38,013 nt of DNA from an uncultured Saprospiraceae bacterium (GTDB lineage: Bacteria > Bacteroidota > Bacteroidia > Chitinophagales > Saprospiraceae), in NCBI GenBank assembly GCA_937973945.1, contig CALJIY010000208.1, positions 1-38,013 on the forward strand, read 5' to 3'. The notes below the pieces were generated by a model. It was not told the origin of the DNA and made no database searches. It saw nothing but the letters and a program-made list of their open reading frames with translations. This document shows positions 14,479 to 23,280 of the stretch, piece by piece. Both the position numbers and the translations under genes were made by a program. Position 1 is the stretch's first letter. Each line of letters opens with the position of its first letter.

Positions 14479-15174
14479 ATGAAAAAAATGAGTGATAACC
14501 AAACGGTGTTAGTCGTAGATGACGAATCAGATATTTTAGAATTTTTAAAATACAATTTAGAAAAGGAAGGTTTTGTAGTGGCAACAGCGGAGAACGGGAA
14601 AGAGGCGCTAGAGATCGCCTATAAAGTTAAGCCACAGTTGATCATTTTGGATATAATGATGCCTGAAATGGATGGGGTAGAGGTGTGTCGGCAGTTGCGT
14701 TCAGATAAAGTATTCGATCATACCATTATTTCTTTTTTGACTGCTAGGGATGAAGATTATTCACAGATTGCGGCTTTAGATGTGGGCGGAGATGACTATA
14801 TAACAAAACCTATCCGACCCCGCTTATTAATCAGTCGAGTAAAAGCTTTATTCAGAAGAACGGAACGAGGAGCAGAAGATCAAAAATCGGAAGTCATCAA
14901 GGTAGGTGATTTATCTATAGATAAAGAGAAGGTATTAGTATTTAGAGGAGAGGAGCAAATAGAAATGGCTAAGAAGGAGTTTGAATTACTTTTGTTATTA
15001 GCCTCAAAACCAGGAAAAGTTTTTACAAGAGAAGAAATATTTAATAAAGTTTGGGGGACAGATGTGATTGTTGGTAACCGAACAATTGATGTGCATATCC
15101 GAAAGTTGAGAGAAAAATTGGGGAGCCAATATATTAAAACATTAAAGGGCGTAGGCTATAAATTTGAATTTTAG
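14479..15174 (+). CDS. OmpR/PhoB-family response regulator
   Basis: A 231-residue response regulator. The receiver domain (about residues 8-125) has D14-D15, phosphoacceptor D58 in IILDIMMPEMDG, T88 and K110 in YITKPIR. The winged-helix domain (about 135-231) ends with the usual VGNRTIDVHIRKLREKLG and IKTLKGVGYKFEF. The overall sequence is closest in style to PhoB-like regulators of Bacteroidota. The histidine kinase gene starts 33 bp downstream, so the two share an operon. No Pho box could be assigned, so phosphate control is only a possibility. Confidence 0.95.
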   Translation: MKKMSDNQTVLVVDDESDILEFLKYNLEKEGFVVATAENGKEALEIAYKVKPQLIILDIMMPEMDGVEVCRQLRSDKVFDHTIISFLTARDEDYSQIAALDVGGDDYITKPIRPRLLISRVKALFRRTERGAEDQKSEVIKVGDLSIDKEKVLVFRGEEQIEMAKKEFELLLLLASKPGKVFTREEIFNKVWGTDVIVGNRTIDVHIRKLREKLGSQYIKTLKGVGYKFEF

Positions 15175-15207
15175 TAATGAGGGATCATTGATCTTTTAAA
15201 CAACTAC

Positions 15208-16260
15208 ATGTATAAAAACCTTACTCCACGGCAAATAGCTATTTATACTGCTCTAATCATCACGTTGATTGTTATGTTATTGGTAGGCGTGATGTTCTTC
15301 CTACCGATTCCTATTTATTATCAGTGGTTGCCTATCCTCTTTGTTGGTGTATTGACCTTTCTGAGTGCCTATATTACGATTCTTTTTTTTGTTAAAAAGT
15401 ATATTTATCGGAAGATCAAATTGATCTATAAAAATATCCACAATTTCAAGTTAAGTTCTACCGAAAAGAAAAACATTTTAGACTCAGATACAGACACCAT
15501 TGAGGTAGTGGAAAAGGAAGTTGCCTTTTGGACAAAAGAACGACAAGAGGAAATCGACACCTTAAAAGAAATGGAAAATTATCGGAGAGATTATCTAGGT
15601 AATGTTTCTCATGAGTTGAAAACTCCTATTTTTAATATACAGGGTTTTGTACACACGCTATTGGAAGGAGGATTGTATGATGAGCAGATTAATATGAAGT
15701 ACCTGCAACGGGCAGCTAAGAACATAGAGCGCTTGAATACCATCGTGATGGATTTAGAATCTATCAATAAGTTGGAGTCTGGGAAGCTCGTTTTAGAAGA
15801 ACAAAGCTTTTCCTTGAAAGATTTGGTAGATGAGGTGATAGAAGATTTAGAAATAAAAGCCGCCAAGAATAACATTAGTTTGTTGTATAAAGAGGGAGCG
15901 GATCAAAATTTTAAAGTCAAAGGAGACAGAGATAGTATTCGACAGGTATTGACTAATCTAATAGAAAATTCTATTAAATACGGAAATAAAGATGGTCATA
16001 CGAAAGTAAGTTTCTATGATATGGATACTAGAATATTAGTAGAAATTGCAGATAATGGAATAGGCATCAAACAAGAACACCTAAATCATGTTTTTGATCG
16101 TTTCTATAGAGCAGATAAAAGTAGATCTAGAGCGATAGGTGGTTCTGGCTTAGGTTTGTCTATTGTCAAGCACATTATCGAAGCGCATAAACAAACGATT
16201 AATGTTCGAAGTTCTTTAGAGACTGGGTCTACTTTTGGATTCACTTTAGGTAAAGCGTAA
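15208..16260 (+). CDS. PhoR-like membrane sensor histidine kinase
   Basis: A 350-residue kinase with two close transmembrane helices (about residues 11-33 and 40-62) and almost no periplasmic loop, so it probably senses within the membrane or through a partner. A linker (63-125) leads to the HisKA domain with H135 in NVSHELKTPIFNIQGFV. The ATPase domain has the N box NLIENSIKYG (N254), the DNGIGI motif (282-287), an F box DRFYRADKSRSR and the G box GGSGLGLSIV (311-320). It pairs with the regulator directly upstream. The PAS domain seen in many PhoR proteins is absent. Confidence 0.94.
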   Translation: MYKNLTPRQIAIYTALIITLIVMLLVGVMFFLPIPIYYQWLPILFVGVLTFLSAYITILFFVKKYIYRKIKLIYKNIHNFKLSSTEKKNILDSDTDTIEVVEKEVAFWTKERQEEIDTLKEMENYRRDYLGNVSHELKTPIFNIQGFVHTLLEGGLYDEQINMKYLQRAAKNIERLNTIVMDLESINKLESGKLVLEEQSFSLKDLVDEVIEDLEIKAAKNNISLLYKEGADQNFKVKGDRDSIRQVLTNLIENSIKYGNKDGHTKVSFYDMDTRILVEIADNGIGIKQEHLNHVFDRFYRADKSRSRAIGGSGLGLSIVKHIIEAHKQTINVRSSLETGSTFGFTLGKA

Positions 16261-16267
16261 ATTTAAA

Positions 16268-16349
16268 GAACAGAGAGTAGAGAGCAGAGACTCATTCGTA
16301 TAAAAACAACGGAATTAGTATCTATTCTCGCTTCACGGCTCTCGCTTCT
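16268..16349. repeat. AGAGAGY-type heptad element
   Basis: GAACAGAGAGTAGAGAGCAG at the left (from 16268) and TCTATTCTCGCTTCACGGCT at the right (from 16321) form imperfect facing arms. It follows the kinase stop within 8 bp and ends 14 bp before lolD. Any co-transcription of lolD with the kinase would carry this hairpin. Confidence 0.6.
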
Positions 16350-16362
16350 ACAATATAAATAA

Positions 16363-17016
16363 ATGCTAAAAGCAATTGATATTCATAAGTCCTATGGTTC
16401 CTTACATGTATTGAAAGGAGTAGACGTAGCGATTGATAAAGGAGAAATTGTATCTATTGTCGGTAAGTCAGGTGCTGGAAAGAGTACCTTATTGCATATA
16501 TTAGGTACTTTGGATCAAGCAGATAAAGGACAGGTTTTATTTAACGGAAAAGATATTTCAAGATTAAAATCAAAAGAACTATCTAGTTTTCGGAATGACC
16601 ACATTGGATTCATTTTTCAATTTCATCATCTATTACCAGAATTTACGGCCTTAGAGAATGTTTGTATCCCAGGCTTTATTCAAAAAAGACAAGAGGCCGT
16701 CGTCGAAAAACGAGCAAAAGAATTGTTAGATTATCTAGGCTTGTCGGAGCGCTTACTACATAAGCCCAACCAATTATCGGGTGGGGAGCAACAAAGAGTG
16801 GCTGTGGCTCGCTCTTTAATTAATAGCCCCGCTATCGTTTTCGCAGATGAGCCAACTGGTAATTTGGATACGGCTTCTTCCGAAGAATTACACCAATTAC
16901 TCTTCAAATTAAGAGATGATTTTCAACAGACGTTTGTAATTGTTACACACAATGAAGGCCTAGCAGATATGAGTGATCGGAAGATTGAGATGCAAGATGG
17001 GAAATTGAGTAAATGA
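16363..17016 (+). CDS. lolD: LolD-type ABC transporter ATP-binding protein
   Basis: A 217-residue ATPase of the MacB/LolD/FtsE group. In LolCDE it powers release of lipoproteins from the inner membrane towards LolA. Walker A is GKSGAGKST (34-42), the signature is [15 protein letters not shown], Walker B is [12 protein letters not shown], and the switch His lies in [22 protein letters not shown] is typical of LolD. No permease gene adjoins it, so assignment to LolCDE rather than another MacB-like exporter rests on sequence style. Several predicted lipoproteins in the window would be customers. Confidence 0.9.
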   Translation: MLKAIDIHKSYGSLHVLKGVDVAIDKGEIVSIVGKSGAGKSTLLHILGTLDQADKGQVLFNGKDISRLKSKELSSFRNDHIGFIFQFHHLLPEFTALENVCIPGFIQKRQEAVVEKRAKELLDYLGLSERLLHKPNQLSGGEQQRVAVARSLINSPAIVFADEPTGNLDTASSEELHQLLFKLRDDFQQTFVIVTHNEGLADMSDRKIEMQDGKLSK

Positions 17017-17053
17017 GATTAGGAGAATTTGAGCCTTTCTATCGAAAGGAGAA

Positions 17054-17183
17054 GATAATGAACACTGAGTCACAGAGAAACAGAGAATACATTATGCATA
17101 TAACTCAGTGCGCTCCGTGACTCCGTGTTCATTATTGTCAACATCTAGGAACCTCCTATAACTCTGTGTCTCAGTGTTCTAAC
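17054..17183. repeat. CACRGAG-type element with a GTCAACATC core
   Basis: GATAATGAACACTGAGTCAC (from 17054) with CAGAGAAACAGAG forms the left arm. CTCAGTGCGCTCCGTGACTC and CGTGTTCATTATTGTCAACA form the right arm, with the core GTCAACATC at 17137-17145. A third arm, CTCTGTGTCTCAGTGTTC, ends near 17179. It separates the stops of lolD and prfC, which converge here, and could stop both transcripts. Confidence 0.8.
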
Positions 17184-17206
17184 ATTTTGCCTCCTTAACT
17201 CTCTCC

Positions 17207-18787
17207 TTAGTATTCACTAGTAAAATGAAATTCAACATCAGGAAAATTCTCCTGCGCCATTTGTAGCGTCCAAGCAGATTCGGCTAAAAAGACAGGGTTT
17301 TTATCTTTATCATAAGCAATATCTCTCTTCCGACGACTCAAAAAAGCATTGAGTTTGGAATCATCCTCACAGCTTACCCAACAAGCCTTGTGTAGATGAA
17401 CAGGCTCATAGCTACACGAAGCACCATACTCATGTTTGAGTCGATATTGGATTACATCAAACTGTAGGGCACCAACTGTCCCAATAATTTGACGATTCCC
17501 CACTTCTTTAGTAAACAACTGCGCCACGCCCTCATCCATTAATTGTAAAAGCCCTTTATTTAACTGCTTAGATTTCATAGGATCGGTATTTAAGACATAC
17601 CGAAATTGTTCAGGCGAGAAGCTAGGAATGCCTTTAAAATGAAGCTTTTCACCTTCTGTTAAGGCATCTCCAATTTTAAAATTTCCACTATCATATAGAC
17701 CGACGACATCGCCGGGGTAAGCTTTCTCTACGATCGTTTTTTTAGCAGCCATGAAACTAGTAGGATTCGAAAATTTCATTTTCTTCTCCTTTCGTACATG
17801 CAGATAATTGGTATTTCTATGGAAGGTGCCAGAGCATATTCTTAAAAACGCAATACGGTCTCTATGTTTTGGATCCATATTGGCATGTATCTTAAATACA
17901 AAACCTGAAAATTTATCTTCATTAGGATCAATCGTTCTTTCTTCTGTAATCCTCGGAAGTGGCGTAGGAGCAATATCGACAAAGCAGTCTAACAATTCTT
18001 TAACCCCAAAATTATTAATAGCACTACCAAAAAATACAGGAGAAAGTAAGCCTTCTAAATAATCCTCTTTTTCAAATTTGGGATAAACTTCATTAATCAT
18101 TTCTATTTCTTCTCGTAACTTGTTGGCCGCTCGTTCTCCTACTTCTTTATCTAAAGTCTCATTAGACAAGTCTTTTATTTCAATACTGCCATCGCCTTGT
18201 TGCTTGCTGTGCGGTCGAAATAAGACCAGTTTCTGCTCATAAATATTATAAACTCCTTGAAAATCTTGGCCCATTCCCACTGGCCAGCTTAAAGGACGAA
18301 CTAACAAACCTAATTTTTCCTCTAACTCGTCAATCAAGTCAAACGCATCCTTTCCCTCTCGATCTAATTTATTGATAAAAACGATAATAGGCGTATCCCG
18401 CATTCTACAAACCTTTACTAGCTTCTCGGTTTGTGTTTCCACACCTTTGGCAACATCTATCACCACAATTACACTATCCACAGCCGTCAACGTTCTAAAA
18501 GTATCTTCTTGGAAATCTTGGTGACCAGGAGTATCTAAGATATTTATTTTTTTGCCTCTATAATCAAATGCCATGACAGAAGTTGCCACCGAGATACCTC
18601 TTTGGCGCTCAATGTCCATAAAATCTGAGGTAGCACTCTTCTTAATCTTATTAGACTTTACCGCACCTGCTATTTGAATAGCTCCACCAAATAGTAATAA
18701 CTTCTCCGTAAGTGTGGTCTTACCAGCATCGGGGTGAGAAATAATACCAAATGTCTTTCTACGTTCAATTTCTTCTAGAAAACTCAT
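17207..18787 (-). CDS. prfC: Peptide chain release factor 3
   Basis: A 526-residue GTPase that recycles release factors 1 and 2 after peptide release. GTPase motifs are HPDAGKTT (18-25), the switch I region ending [13 protein letters not shown] (85-89) and NKLD (139-142). The C-terminal part with [18 protein letters not shown] is characteristic of RF3 and separates it from EF-G. Length is normal. A TACCTTTG -7 box lies 27 bp upstream of the start, implying a very short leader. It ends beside a CACRGAG repeat block in place of a plain terminator. Confidence 0.97.
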   Translation of the reverse strand: MSFLEEIERRKTFGIISHPDAGKTTLTEKLLLFGGAIQIAGAVKSNKIKKSATSDFMDIERQRGISVATSVMAFDYRGKKINILDTPGHQDFQEDTFRTLTAVDSVIVVIDVAKGVETQTEKLVKVCRMRDTPIIVFINKLDREGKDAFDLIDELEEKLGLLVRPLSWPVGMGQDFQGVYNIYEQKLVLFRPHSKQQGDGSIEIKDLSNETLDKEVGERAANKLREEIEMINEVYPKFEKEDYLEGLLSPVFFGSAINNFGVKELLDCFVDIAPTPLPRITEERTIDPNEDKFSGFVFKIHANMDPKHRDRIAFLRICSGTFHRNTNYLHVRKEKKMKFSNPTSFMAAKKTIVEKAYPGDVVGLYDSGNFKIGDALTEGEKLHFKGIPSFSPEQFRYVLNTDPMKSKQLNKGLLQLMDEGVAQLFTKEVGNRQIIGTVGALQFDVIQYRLKHEYGASCSYEPVHLHKACWVSCEDDSKLNAFLSRRKRDIAYDKDKNPVFLAESAWTLQMAQENFPDVEFHFTSEY

Positions 18788-18813
18788 ATTAAATAGATCG
18801 TTAATTTTGGCTG

Positions 18814-18821
18814 CAAAGGTA
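18814..18821 (-). promoter_or_regulatory. -7 box for prfC
   Basis: CAAAGGTA on the plus strand is TACCTTTG on the minus strand, an exact TAnnTTTG. No clear -33 TTTG stands at the right distance. Confidence 0.45.
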
Positions 18822-18929
18822 AATAAATACTTCCGATATGCTTATAATTTTGAAAAAAGAAGAAATACAATCATTTTTGCGATTCAAAAAGATAGAGTAG
18901 TATGGCTACTCGCTGAAATTTATTGACAC

Positions 18930-19355
18930 ATGGAATTATTAATAAAAGACATATCCTCTTTGCCTACCATCATTCCTGTATTACTAAAGGAAGCAGCAAG
19001 TAAAAAGAAGTGGTTGTTTTATGGCGAGGTGGGAGCAGGTAAAACGACTTTGATAAAAACGCTTTGTGCATGGTTTAAAGTAAAGGAATCTGTTACGAGT
19101 CCTACTTATTCCATTATTAATGAATATGAATATATAGACGAGAATGGTGTAGCAGGCTATATCTATCATATGGATTTGTATCGACTAAAAAGGATAGAGG
19201 AAGCCTTGGATATAGGGATAGAAGACCATTTGGACAGCGAAGATTACTGTTTTATTGAGTGGCCAGAAATAATAGAACCGATTCTACCAGAGGAGGTTCT
19301 TAAAATAAGTATAGAGATTGTTAACGATTCGGAACGGAAAATTGTAATTTTGTAA
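18930..19355 (+). CDS. tsaE: tRNA threonylcarbamoyladenosine biosynthesis ATPase TsaE
   Basis: A 141-residue P-loop ATPase that works with TsaB and TsaD in making t6A at position 37 of ANN-decoding tRNAs. Walker A is GEVGAGKTT (32-40). The family motifs VTSPTYSIINEYEY (about 55-68), HMDLYRL and CFIEWPE (about 109-115) are all present. Length is normal. The gene is divergent from prfC, so a translation-related pair shares this intergenic region. An alanine dehydrogenase-like gene follows 103 bp later, a neighbour seen elsewhere in Bacteroidota by my recollection. Confidence 0.95.
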   Translation: MELLIKDISSLPTIIPVLLKEAASKKKWLFYGEVGAGKTTLIKTLCAWFKVKESVTSPTYSIINEYEYIDENGVAGYIYHMDLYRLKRIEEALDIGIEDHLDSEDYCFIEWPEIIEPILPEEVLKISIEIVNDSERKIVIL

Positions 19356-19458
19356 GGATTGCAGTCGTAGTTTAATGAGAACCTGAAGTTGTTTAATACT
19401 ATTTTTTTAGACAGCTTCCCAATAGCCGAAGAGTAAATTCAAGGCCTACGAATTAAAT

Positions 19459-20688
19459 ATGAGTGATAAGAAGAAAAGAATACCTATCCCAGATAGTTTG
19501 ATCCAAGGGGCTTATCAGCCACAAGAAGAGATGTTAGAGGTGGCCAGAAAACCTGTAAAAATGACTATAGGGATTCCTAAAGAAATTTTGTTACAGGAGA
19601 GTAGAGTAGCCCTAGTGCCTGCATCAATTACTGGTTTGGTAGCAGATGGGCATCGAGTACTAGTGGAAAAAGGAGCAGGTTTGCGGACCAATTATACAGA
19701 TCATAGATTTTCCGAAGCAGGAGCAGAAATTGCTTACAGTAAAGAGCAGGTTTTCAAATCTAGTATTCTATTAAAAGTGGCTCCGCCAAGTTTAGAAGAA
19801 ATCGATTTGATGCACCCTGGTCAGGTTTTAATCTCTCCTTTGCAAATTCCTATTCTTAGTTCAGAGTATATTCAGAAATTAATGCAAAAGCGAGTAGTAG
19901 CTTTAGCCATGGAATATATCAAGGATGAGTATGGTATTTTCCCTGTAGTCCGAACGATGAGTGAAATAGCAGGTTTGACTGCTATGATGACTGCTGCAGA
20001 GTTAATGGCTAATGCTAAAAGTGGAAAAGGGGTCTTATTAGGATCGGTATCGGGCGTGCCTCCAGCCAAAGTAGTGATTATAGGAGCTGGAGTCGTTGCG
20101 GAATATGCTACTAGAGCGGCGATTGGATTAGGTGCAGAGGTGCGGATATTTGACAATAATATTTCCAAATTAATGCGTATCCAAACGCAGATAGGTCGAC
20201 CTTTAAATACCTCTTCTTTAAATCACTTACAATTAACGAAAGAGCTATTGTCCGCGGATGTAGTCATAGGAGCGATACATTCTACCTCAGGAAGAGCACC
20301 TGTAATTGTCAGCGAAGAATTGGTTGCCGAAATGAAAGCAGGGGCTGTAATAATAGATGTAAGTATTGATCAAGGGGGATGTTTTGCTACCTCTAGGGTT
20401 ACTTCTCACGATAAACCAACTTTTGTAAAACATGATGTGATCCATTATTGTGTTCCAAATATTGCTTCCAAAGTAGCTCGAACGGCCTCCATTGCTATTA
20501 GTAATATTTTGACGCCGCTTATTCAAAAAGCTGGAGATACGGGTAGTATAGAACGACTTTTGTTTGATAACCCAGGCTTGCGACATGGCGTATATACTTA
20601 CAAAGGATGCCTAACAAATGAATACCTAGGCAGACGATTTGGTATTAAATCTACGGACCTTAATTTATTAATGACATCGGAGTTGTAG
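19459..20688 (+). CDS. ald: Alanine dehydrogenase-like NAD-dependent enzyme
   Basis: A 409-residue member of the alanine dehydrogenase/pyridine nucleotide transhydrogenase family, which oxidises L-alanine to pyruvate. The canonical start MTIGIPKE falls at residue 35, so there is a polar 34-residue extension. Known active-site residues map as R49 (ESRVALVP), K106 (LLKVAPP) and D304 (VSIDQGG). The catalytic His of bacterial AlaDH (H96 in Mycobacterium tuberculosis, in YLHLA) is replaced by Gln129 (ISPLQIPI). The NAD motif VVIIGAGVVAEYATRAAIG is intact. The substitution leaves activity and substrate uncertain, so the symbol is tentative. Confidence 0.85.
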   Translation: MSDKKKRIPIPDSLIQGAYQPQEEMLEVARKPVKMTIGIPKEILLQESRVALVPASITGLVADGHRVLVEKGAGLRTNYTDHRFSEAGAEIAYSKEQVFKSSILLKVAPPSLEEIDLMHPGQVLISPLQIPILSSEYIQKLMQKRVVALAMEYIKDEYGIFPVVRTMSEIAGLTAMMTAAELMANAKSGKGVLLGSVSGVPPAKVVIIGAGVVAEYATRAAIGLGAEVRIFDNNISKLMRIQTQIGRPLNTSSLNHLQLTKELLSADVVIGAIHSTSGRAPVIVSEELVAEMKAGAVIIDVSIDQGGCFATSRVTSHDKPTFVKHDVIHYCVPNIASKVARTASIAISNILTPLIQKAGDTGSIERLLFDNPGLRHGVYTYKGCLTNEYLGRRFGIKSTDLNLLMTSEL

Positions 20689-20813
20689 GAGTCAGAACGC
20701 TACGCTGTCAGATCGCTACGCTGTCAGATTTATGATGTTGACTGTGAGACGTAGTCAACATCATAAGTCTGACGCCTGACAGTTCCGGAGGAAACGATCT
20801 GACATCTGACTTC
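20689..20813. repeat. AGTCAGA-type element with tightly facing GATGTTGAC cores
   Basis: It starts directly after the ald stop with GAGTCAGAACGCTACGCTGT. GATGTTGAC lies at 20734-20742 and GTCAACATC at 20754-20762, only 11 bp apart. The right arm, ATAAGTCTGACGCCTGACAG and GATCTGACATCTGACTTC, ends near 20813. The modules GCTACGCTGTCAGA and CAGTTCCGGAGGAAACGATC resemble pieces at 9340-9450 and 33420-33450. Confidence 0.85.
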
Positions 20814-20851
20814 TTTTATAAAATAACTTTCCTTTTTCGCTAAGACGGTAT

Positions 20852-21502
20852 ATGTCTAAACAATTATATAAGTTGGTAATATGGTTTCTAGGTGTGCTAA
20901 CCACACTAGGGCTAGGCATATGGCTATGTAATTTTATTGTAGAGCAATCCACCAAAAAACAAGTATTTGACGATTATGATCGTATTCCTTCTAATGGGGT
21001 AGGAATAGTGTTAGGGACTAGTAAATATACCGTTTACGGTAATCAAAACCCTTATTTTGAAAATCGTATACAAGCAGCAGTTGAGTTGTATAAACGGAAA
21101 AAAATAAAGCACCTTCTGGTTAGTGGAGATAATAGTTTGAAGGAATATAATGAGCCTAAGCATATGCGAAAAGCACTGATGAATGCAGGTATTCCGGATT
21201 CTTGTATTACAATGGATTTTGCGGGATTTAGGACATTGGATTCCATTGTCAGAAGTAAAAAAGTATTTGGGCAGCAAAGTCTGACAATTATTTCCCAAAA
21301 ATTCCACAATCACAGAGCCTTATTTATTGCGAACCAAAAAGGAATAAATGCCGTTGGATTTAATGCGAAAGATTTGCCTTTTAGCTTAGGTATGAAAACA
21401 AGACTAAGAGAATGGTTGGCGAGATGTAAAGCCGTATTAGATGTACTTTTGAATACACAGCCTAAATTTCTTGGAGAACCTATTCTTATTGAAATAGATT
21501 AA
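20852..21502 (+). CDS. SanA/YdcF-like DUF218 membrane protein
   Basis: A 216-residue inner-membrane-anchored protein with one N-terminal helix (about residues 9-30) and a DUF218 domain facing the periplasm. Landmarks are GVGIVLGTSKYT, YFENRIQAAVELYKRKKIKHLLVSGDN, the AGFRTLDSIVRSKKVFG region and TIISQKFHNHRALFIAN. The SanA branch affects envelope permeability and vancomycin sensitivity in enterobacteria; the reaction is not known. It lies between ald and tpiA without overlap, so function cannot be drawn from neighbours. Confidence 0.9.
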   Translation: MSKQLYKLVIWFLGVLTTLGLGIWLCNFIVEQSTKKQVFDDYDRIPSNGVGIVLGTSKYTVYGNQNPYFENRIQAAVELYKRKKIKHLLVSGDNSLKEYNEPKHMRKALMNAGIPDSCITMDFAGFRTLDSIVRSKKVFGQQSLTIISQKFHNHRALFIANQKGINAVGFNAKDLPFSLGMKTRLREWLARCKAVLDVLLNTQPKFLGEPILIEID

Positions 21503-21558
21503 TATTTATATCTACCCTATTAATTGAGGTAGCGATTTTTTTATAAAAACTTTAAAGT

Positions 21559-22320
21559 ATGAAACGCAAGCAGATTGTAGCTGGTAACTGGAAAATGAAT
21601 TTGAATTTTAAAGAGGGTATTAAATTAGCTTCCGATGTTGCTAAAAAACTACCATTGTCCGATGTCTTAGTTGTATTGGGAACACCTGCTATACACTTGC
21701 AAGCAGTCAATGAAGTAGTTAAAAACTTTTCTGGTATTAAAGTAGCTGCTCAGAATTGTCATCAAAGCGAGAAGGGTGCATACACAGGAGAATTGTCATT
21801 GGATATGATCGAATCTGTAGGAGCAGAATACGTCATTCTTGGACACTCTGAGCGGAGAGAATATTTTAAAGAGGATAATGCAGTATTAGCAAAAAAAGTA
21901 GATGCTGTTCTTGCCAAAGGCTTGACCCCTATTTTTTGTTGTGGAGAAGCATTGCCAATCCGTAAAAAGAAGAAACATGTGGCGCATGTTAAAAAACAAT
22001 TACAAGACAGTTTATTTCATTTAAAGCCTGCCCAGTTTTCAAAAATAGTAATTGCTTATGAACCAATTTGGGCGATTGGTACGGGGGTAACAGCTACTCC
22101 AGAACAAGCACAAGAAATGCATAAGGCGATTCGGAAAATGATTGCTACTAAATATAGTAGTAAAGTGGCGGAAGGAATTAGCATCTTATATGGAGGTAGT
22201 GTGAAACCAGCAAATGCTAAATCTTTATTTGGTCAAGCAGATGTGGATGGAGGCTTAGTTGGCGGGGCTTCTTTGAAAGCAGCTGATTTTATCCAAGTAG
22301 TACAAGGATTTGATCAATAA
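21559..22320 (+). CDS. tpiA: Triosephosphate isomerase
   Basis: A 253-residue glycolytic enzyme interconverting dihydroxyacetone phosphate and glyceraldehyde 3-phosphate. Catalytic residues are K12 (AGNWKMN), H96 (ILGHSERR) and E168 (IAYEPIWAIGTG). The phosphate-gripping loop 6 follows E168, and ILYGGSVKPANA is present near the end. Length is normal. A stem-loop at 22371-22435 ends the transcript. Confidence 0.98.
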   Translation: MKRKQIVAGNWKMNLNFKEGIKLASDVAKKLPLSDVLVVLGTPAIHLQAVNEVVKNFSGIKVAAQNCHQSEKGAYTGELSLDMIESVGAEYVILGHSERREYFKEDNAVLAKKVDAVLAKGLTPIFCCGEALPIRKKKKHVAHVKKQLQDSLFHLKPAQFSKIVIAYEPIWAIGTGVTATPEQAQEMHKAIRKMIATKYSSKVAEGISILYGGSVKPANAKSLFGQADVDGGLVGGASLKAADFIQVVQGFDQ

Positions 22321-22370
22321 TAGCTGTAAGAATTTCTTAATCAAGATGTAGAATGGCTTTTGGCCGAACT

Positions 22371-22440
22371 AAATAAGGGTTTCTAAAGAGATGCGTCTAC
22401 TACAGTTTGACTCGTTTCCTTAGAGACCCTTATTTGTTTA
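22371..22440 (+). terminator. Stem-loop terminator after tpiA
   Basis: AAATAAGGGTTTCTAA (22371-22386) pairs with TTAGAGACCCTTATTT (22420-22435) with one G-T wobble, around a 33-base loop. A weak T-run follows. Confidence 0.7.
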
Positions 22441-22668
22441 ATCGCGTCAGAATTAATAATTTTCAAAACGGGAATAGCACCCTAAAAAAAAAGAAAGAAT
22501 AAAAATTTATTTGAATCTAAATGAGGATATTAACGTATGATAGAAAGAGGTAACAATTAAATGGCTAGGATTAAATTCTTTATTCGTAGAATTAATTTTG
22601 CATACAATTGTAACAAATAGAATACATTCTCGAACTATAGATTCAGCTCAAAAAAAGCACTTTTATAA

Positions 22669-22700
22669 TTTGCTATATTATATATTTATATATACCTTTG
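22669..22700 (+). promoter_or_regulatory. Strong promoter with no downstream gene
   Basis: TTTG at 22669-22672, a 20-bp spacer and TACCTTTG at 22693-22700, a full match to the Bacteroidota promoter pattern. Transcription would start near 22707. No ORF longer than about 30 codons follows before the terminator at 23017-23069. Confidence 0.55.
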
Positions 22701-22706
22701 GCATAC

Positions 22707-23069
22707 TTTTAGAAGTAGTCGTATTAACGATTTTGTATAAATTACCTCCCGATAACTTTCCGTTTTAAGTATATAATGTTCCGTTACTAATGGTAATTGA
22801 TTGTTTAACAGCACATTCTGTTATAGTCATATTATTACCTAGTACTTGTTAGGACAATCTGAAATACTAATTTCCAACACATCAATTAAATAAGACCATT
22901 TATTAGTCATTATGAATGACCTGGTCAATCTATGTCATAATTTATATGGATTTATATCCATCAAAGAATATAGTCCTTTTTATATTTTTCTAACCTGATT
23001 ATAATCCCTTGATGAGTTGATTCTTACGATAGCTTTCATTTGTGGAAGCTACGTAAGATCAATTTTTTT
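22707..23069 (+). ncRNA. Candidate orphan small RNA (about 360 nt)
   Basis: The region between tpiA and dapB (22321-23279) has no supported gene. Within it, a full promoter (22669-22700) and a clear terminator (23017-23069) bound about 360 bp. The only ATG frames are 20 codons (22790-22852, hydrophobic) and 28 codons (from 22912), neither convincing. I saw no signature of RNase P RNA, tmRNA or tRNA. The stretch from 22441 to 22668 is AT-rich and shows nothing else. Alternative readings are a short-peptide gene or a decayed gene that kept its signals. Confidence 0.4.
23017..23069 (+). terminator. Intrinsic terminator of the orphan transcription unit
   Basis: TTGATTCTTACGATAGCTTTC (23017-23037) pairs with GAAGCTACGTAAGATCAA (23045-23062) with small bulges, followed by seven T (23063-23069). 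The T-run is only on the plus-strand side, so it ends a plus-strand transcript. Confidence 0.8.
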
Positions 23070-23128
23070 GAGCTCAAGAACAACACACTCTTTAACACAG
23101 AACCTATTAAAAGTAGTACCTAAAAAAA

Positions 23129-23166
23129 GGGCCAATTAGAATGATTACTAATTGGCCCATCTTTTT
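23129..23166. terminator. Bidirectional terminator downstream of dapB
   Basis: GGGCCAATTA (23129-23138) pairs perfectly with TAATTGGCCC (23149-23158). A seven-base A-run precedes it and CTTTTTG follows, so it works on both strands. From dapB it is separated by the repeat element at 23171-23280. Confidence 0.85.
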
Positions 23167-23170
23167 GTTT

Positions 23171-23280
23171 AAATTCCAAATTCCAAATTCCGAAACTCAA
23201 AAGGCTACGCTGTCAGATGCAAGCAGCGTCAACGTCATAAGTCTGACAGCCGTAGGCGTTCTGACAGCGCAGCGGTCTCT
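23171..23280. repeat. AGTCAGA-type element and TTCCAAA heptads between dapB stop and its terminator
   Basis: AAATTCCAAATTCCAAATTC at 23171-23190 is a short run of another heptad (TTCCAAA). From 23203, GCTACGCTGTCAGATGC, a degenerate core GTCAACGTC (23228-23236), then ATAAGTCTGACAGCC and TTCTGACAGCGCAGCGGTC run up to the dapB stop codon. The element would lie in the dapB mRNA 3' untranslated region. Confidence 0.75.

Noticed and set aside
22790-22852. A 20-codon hydrophobic peptide in the orphan transcription unit
   Set aside because: Too short, no ribosome-binding context, and no evidence of conservation; kept only as an alternative reading of the candidate RNA.
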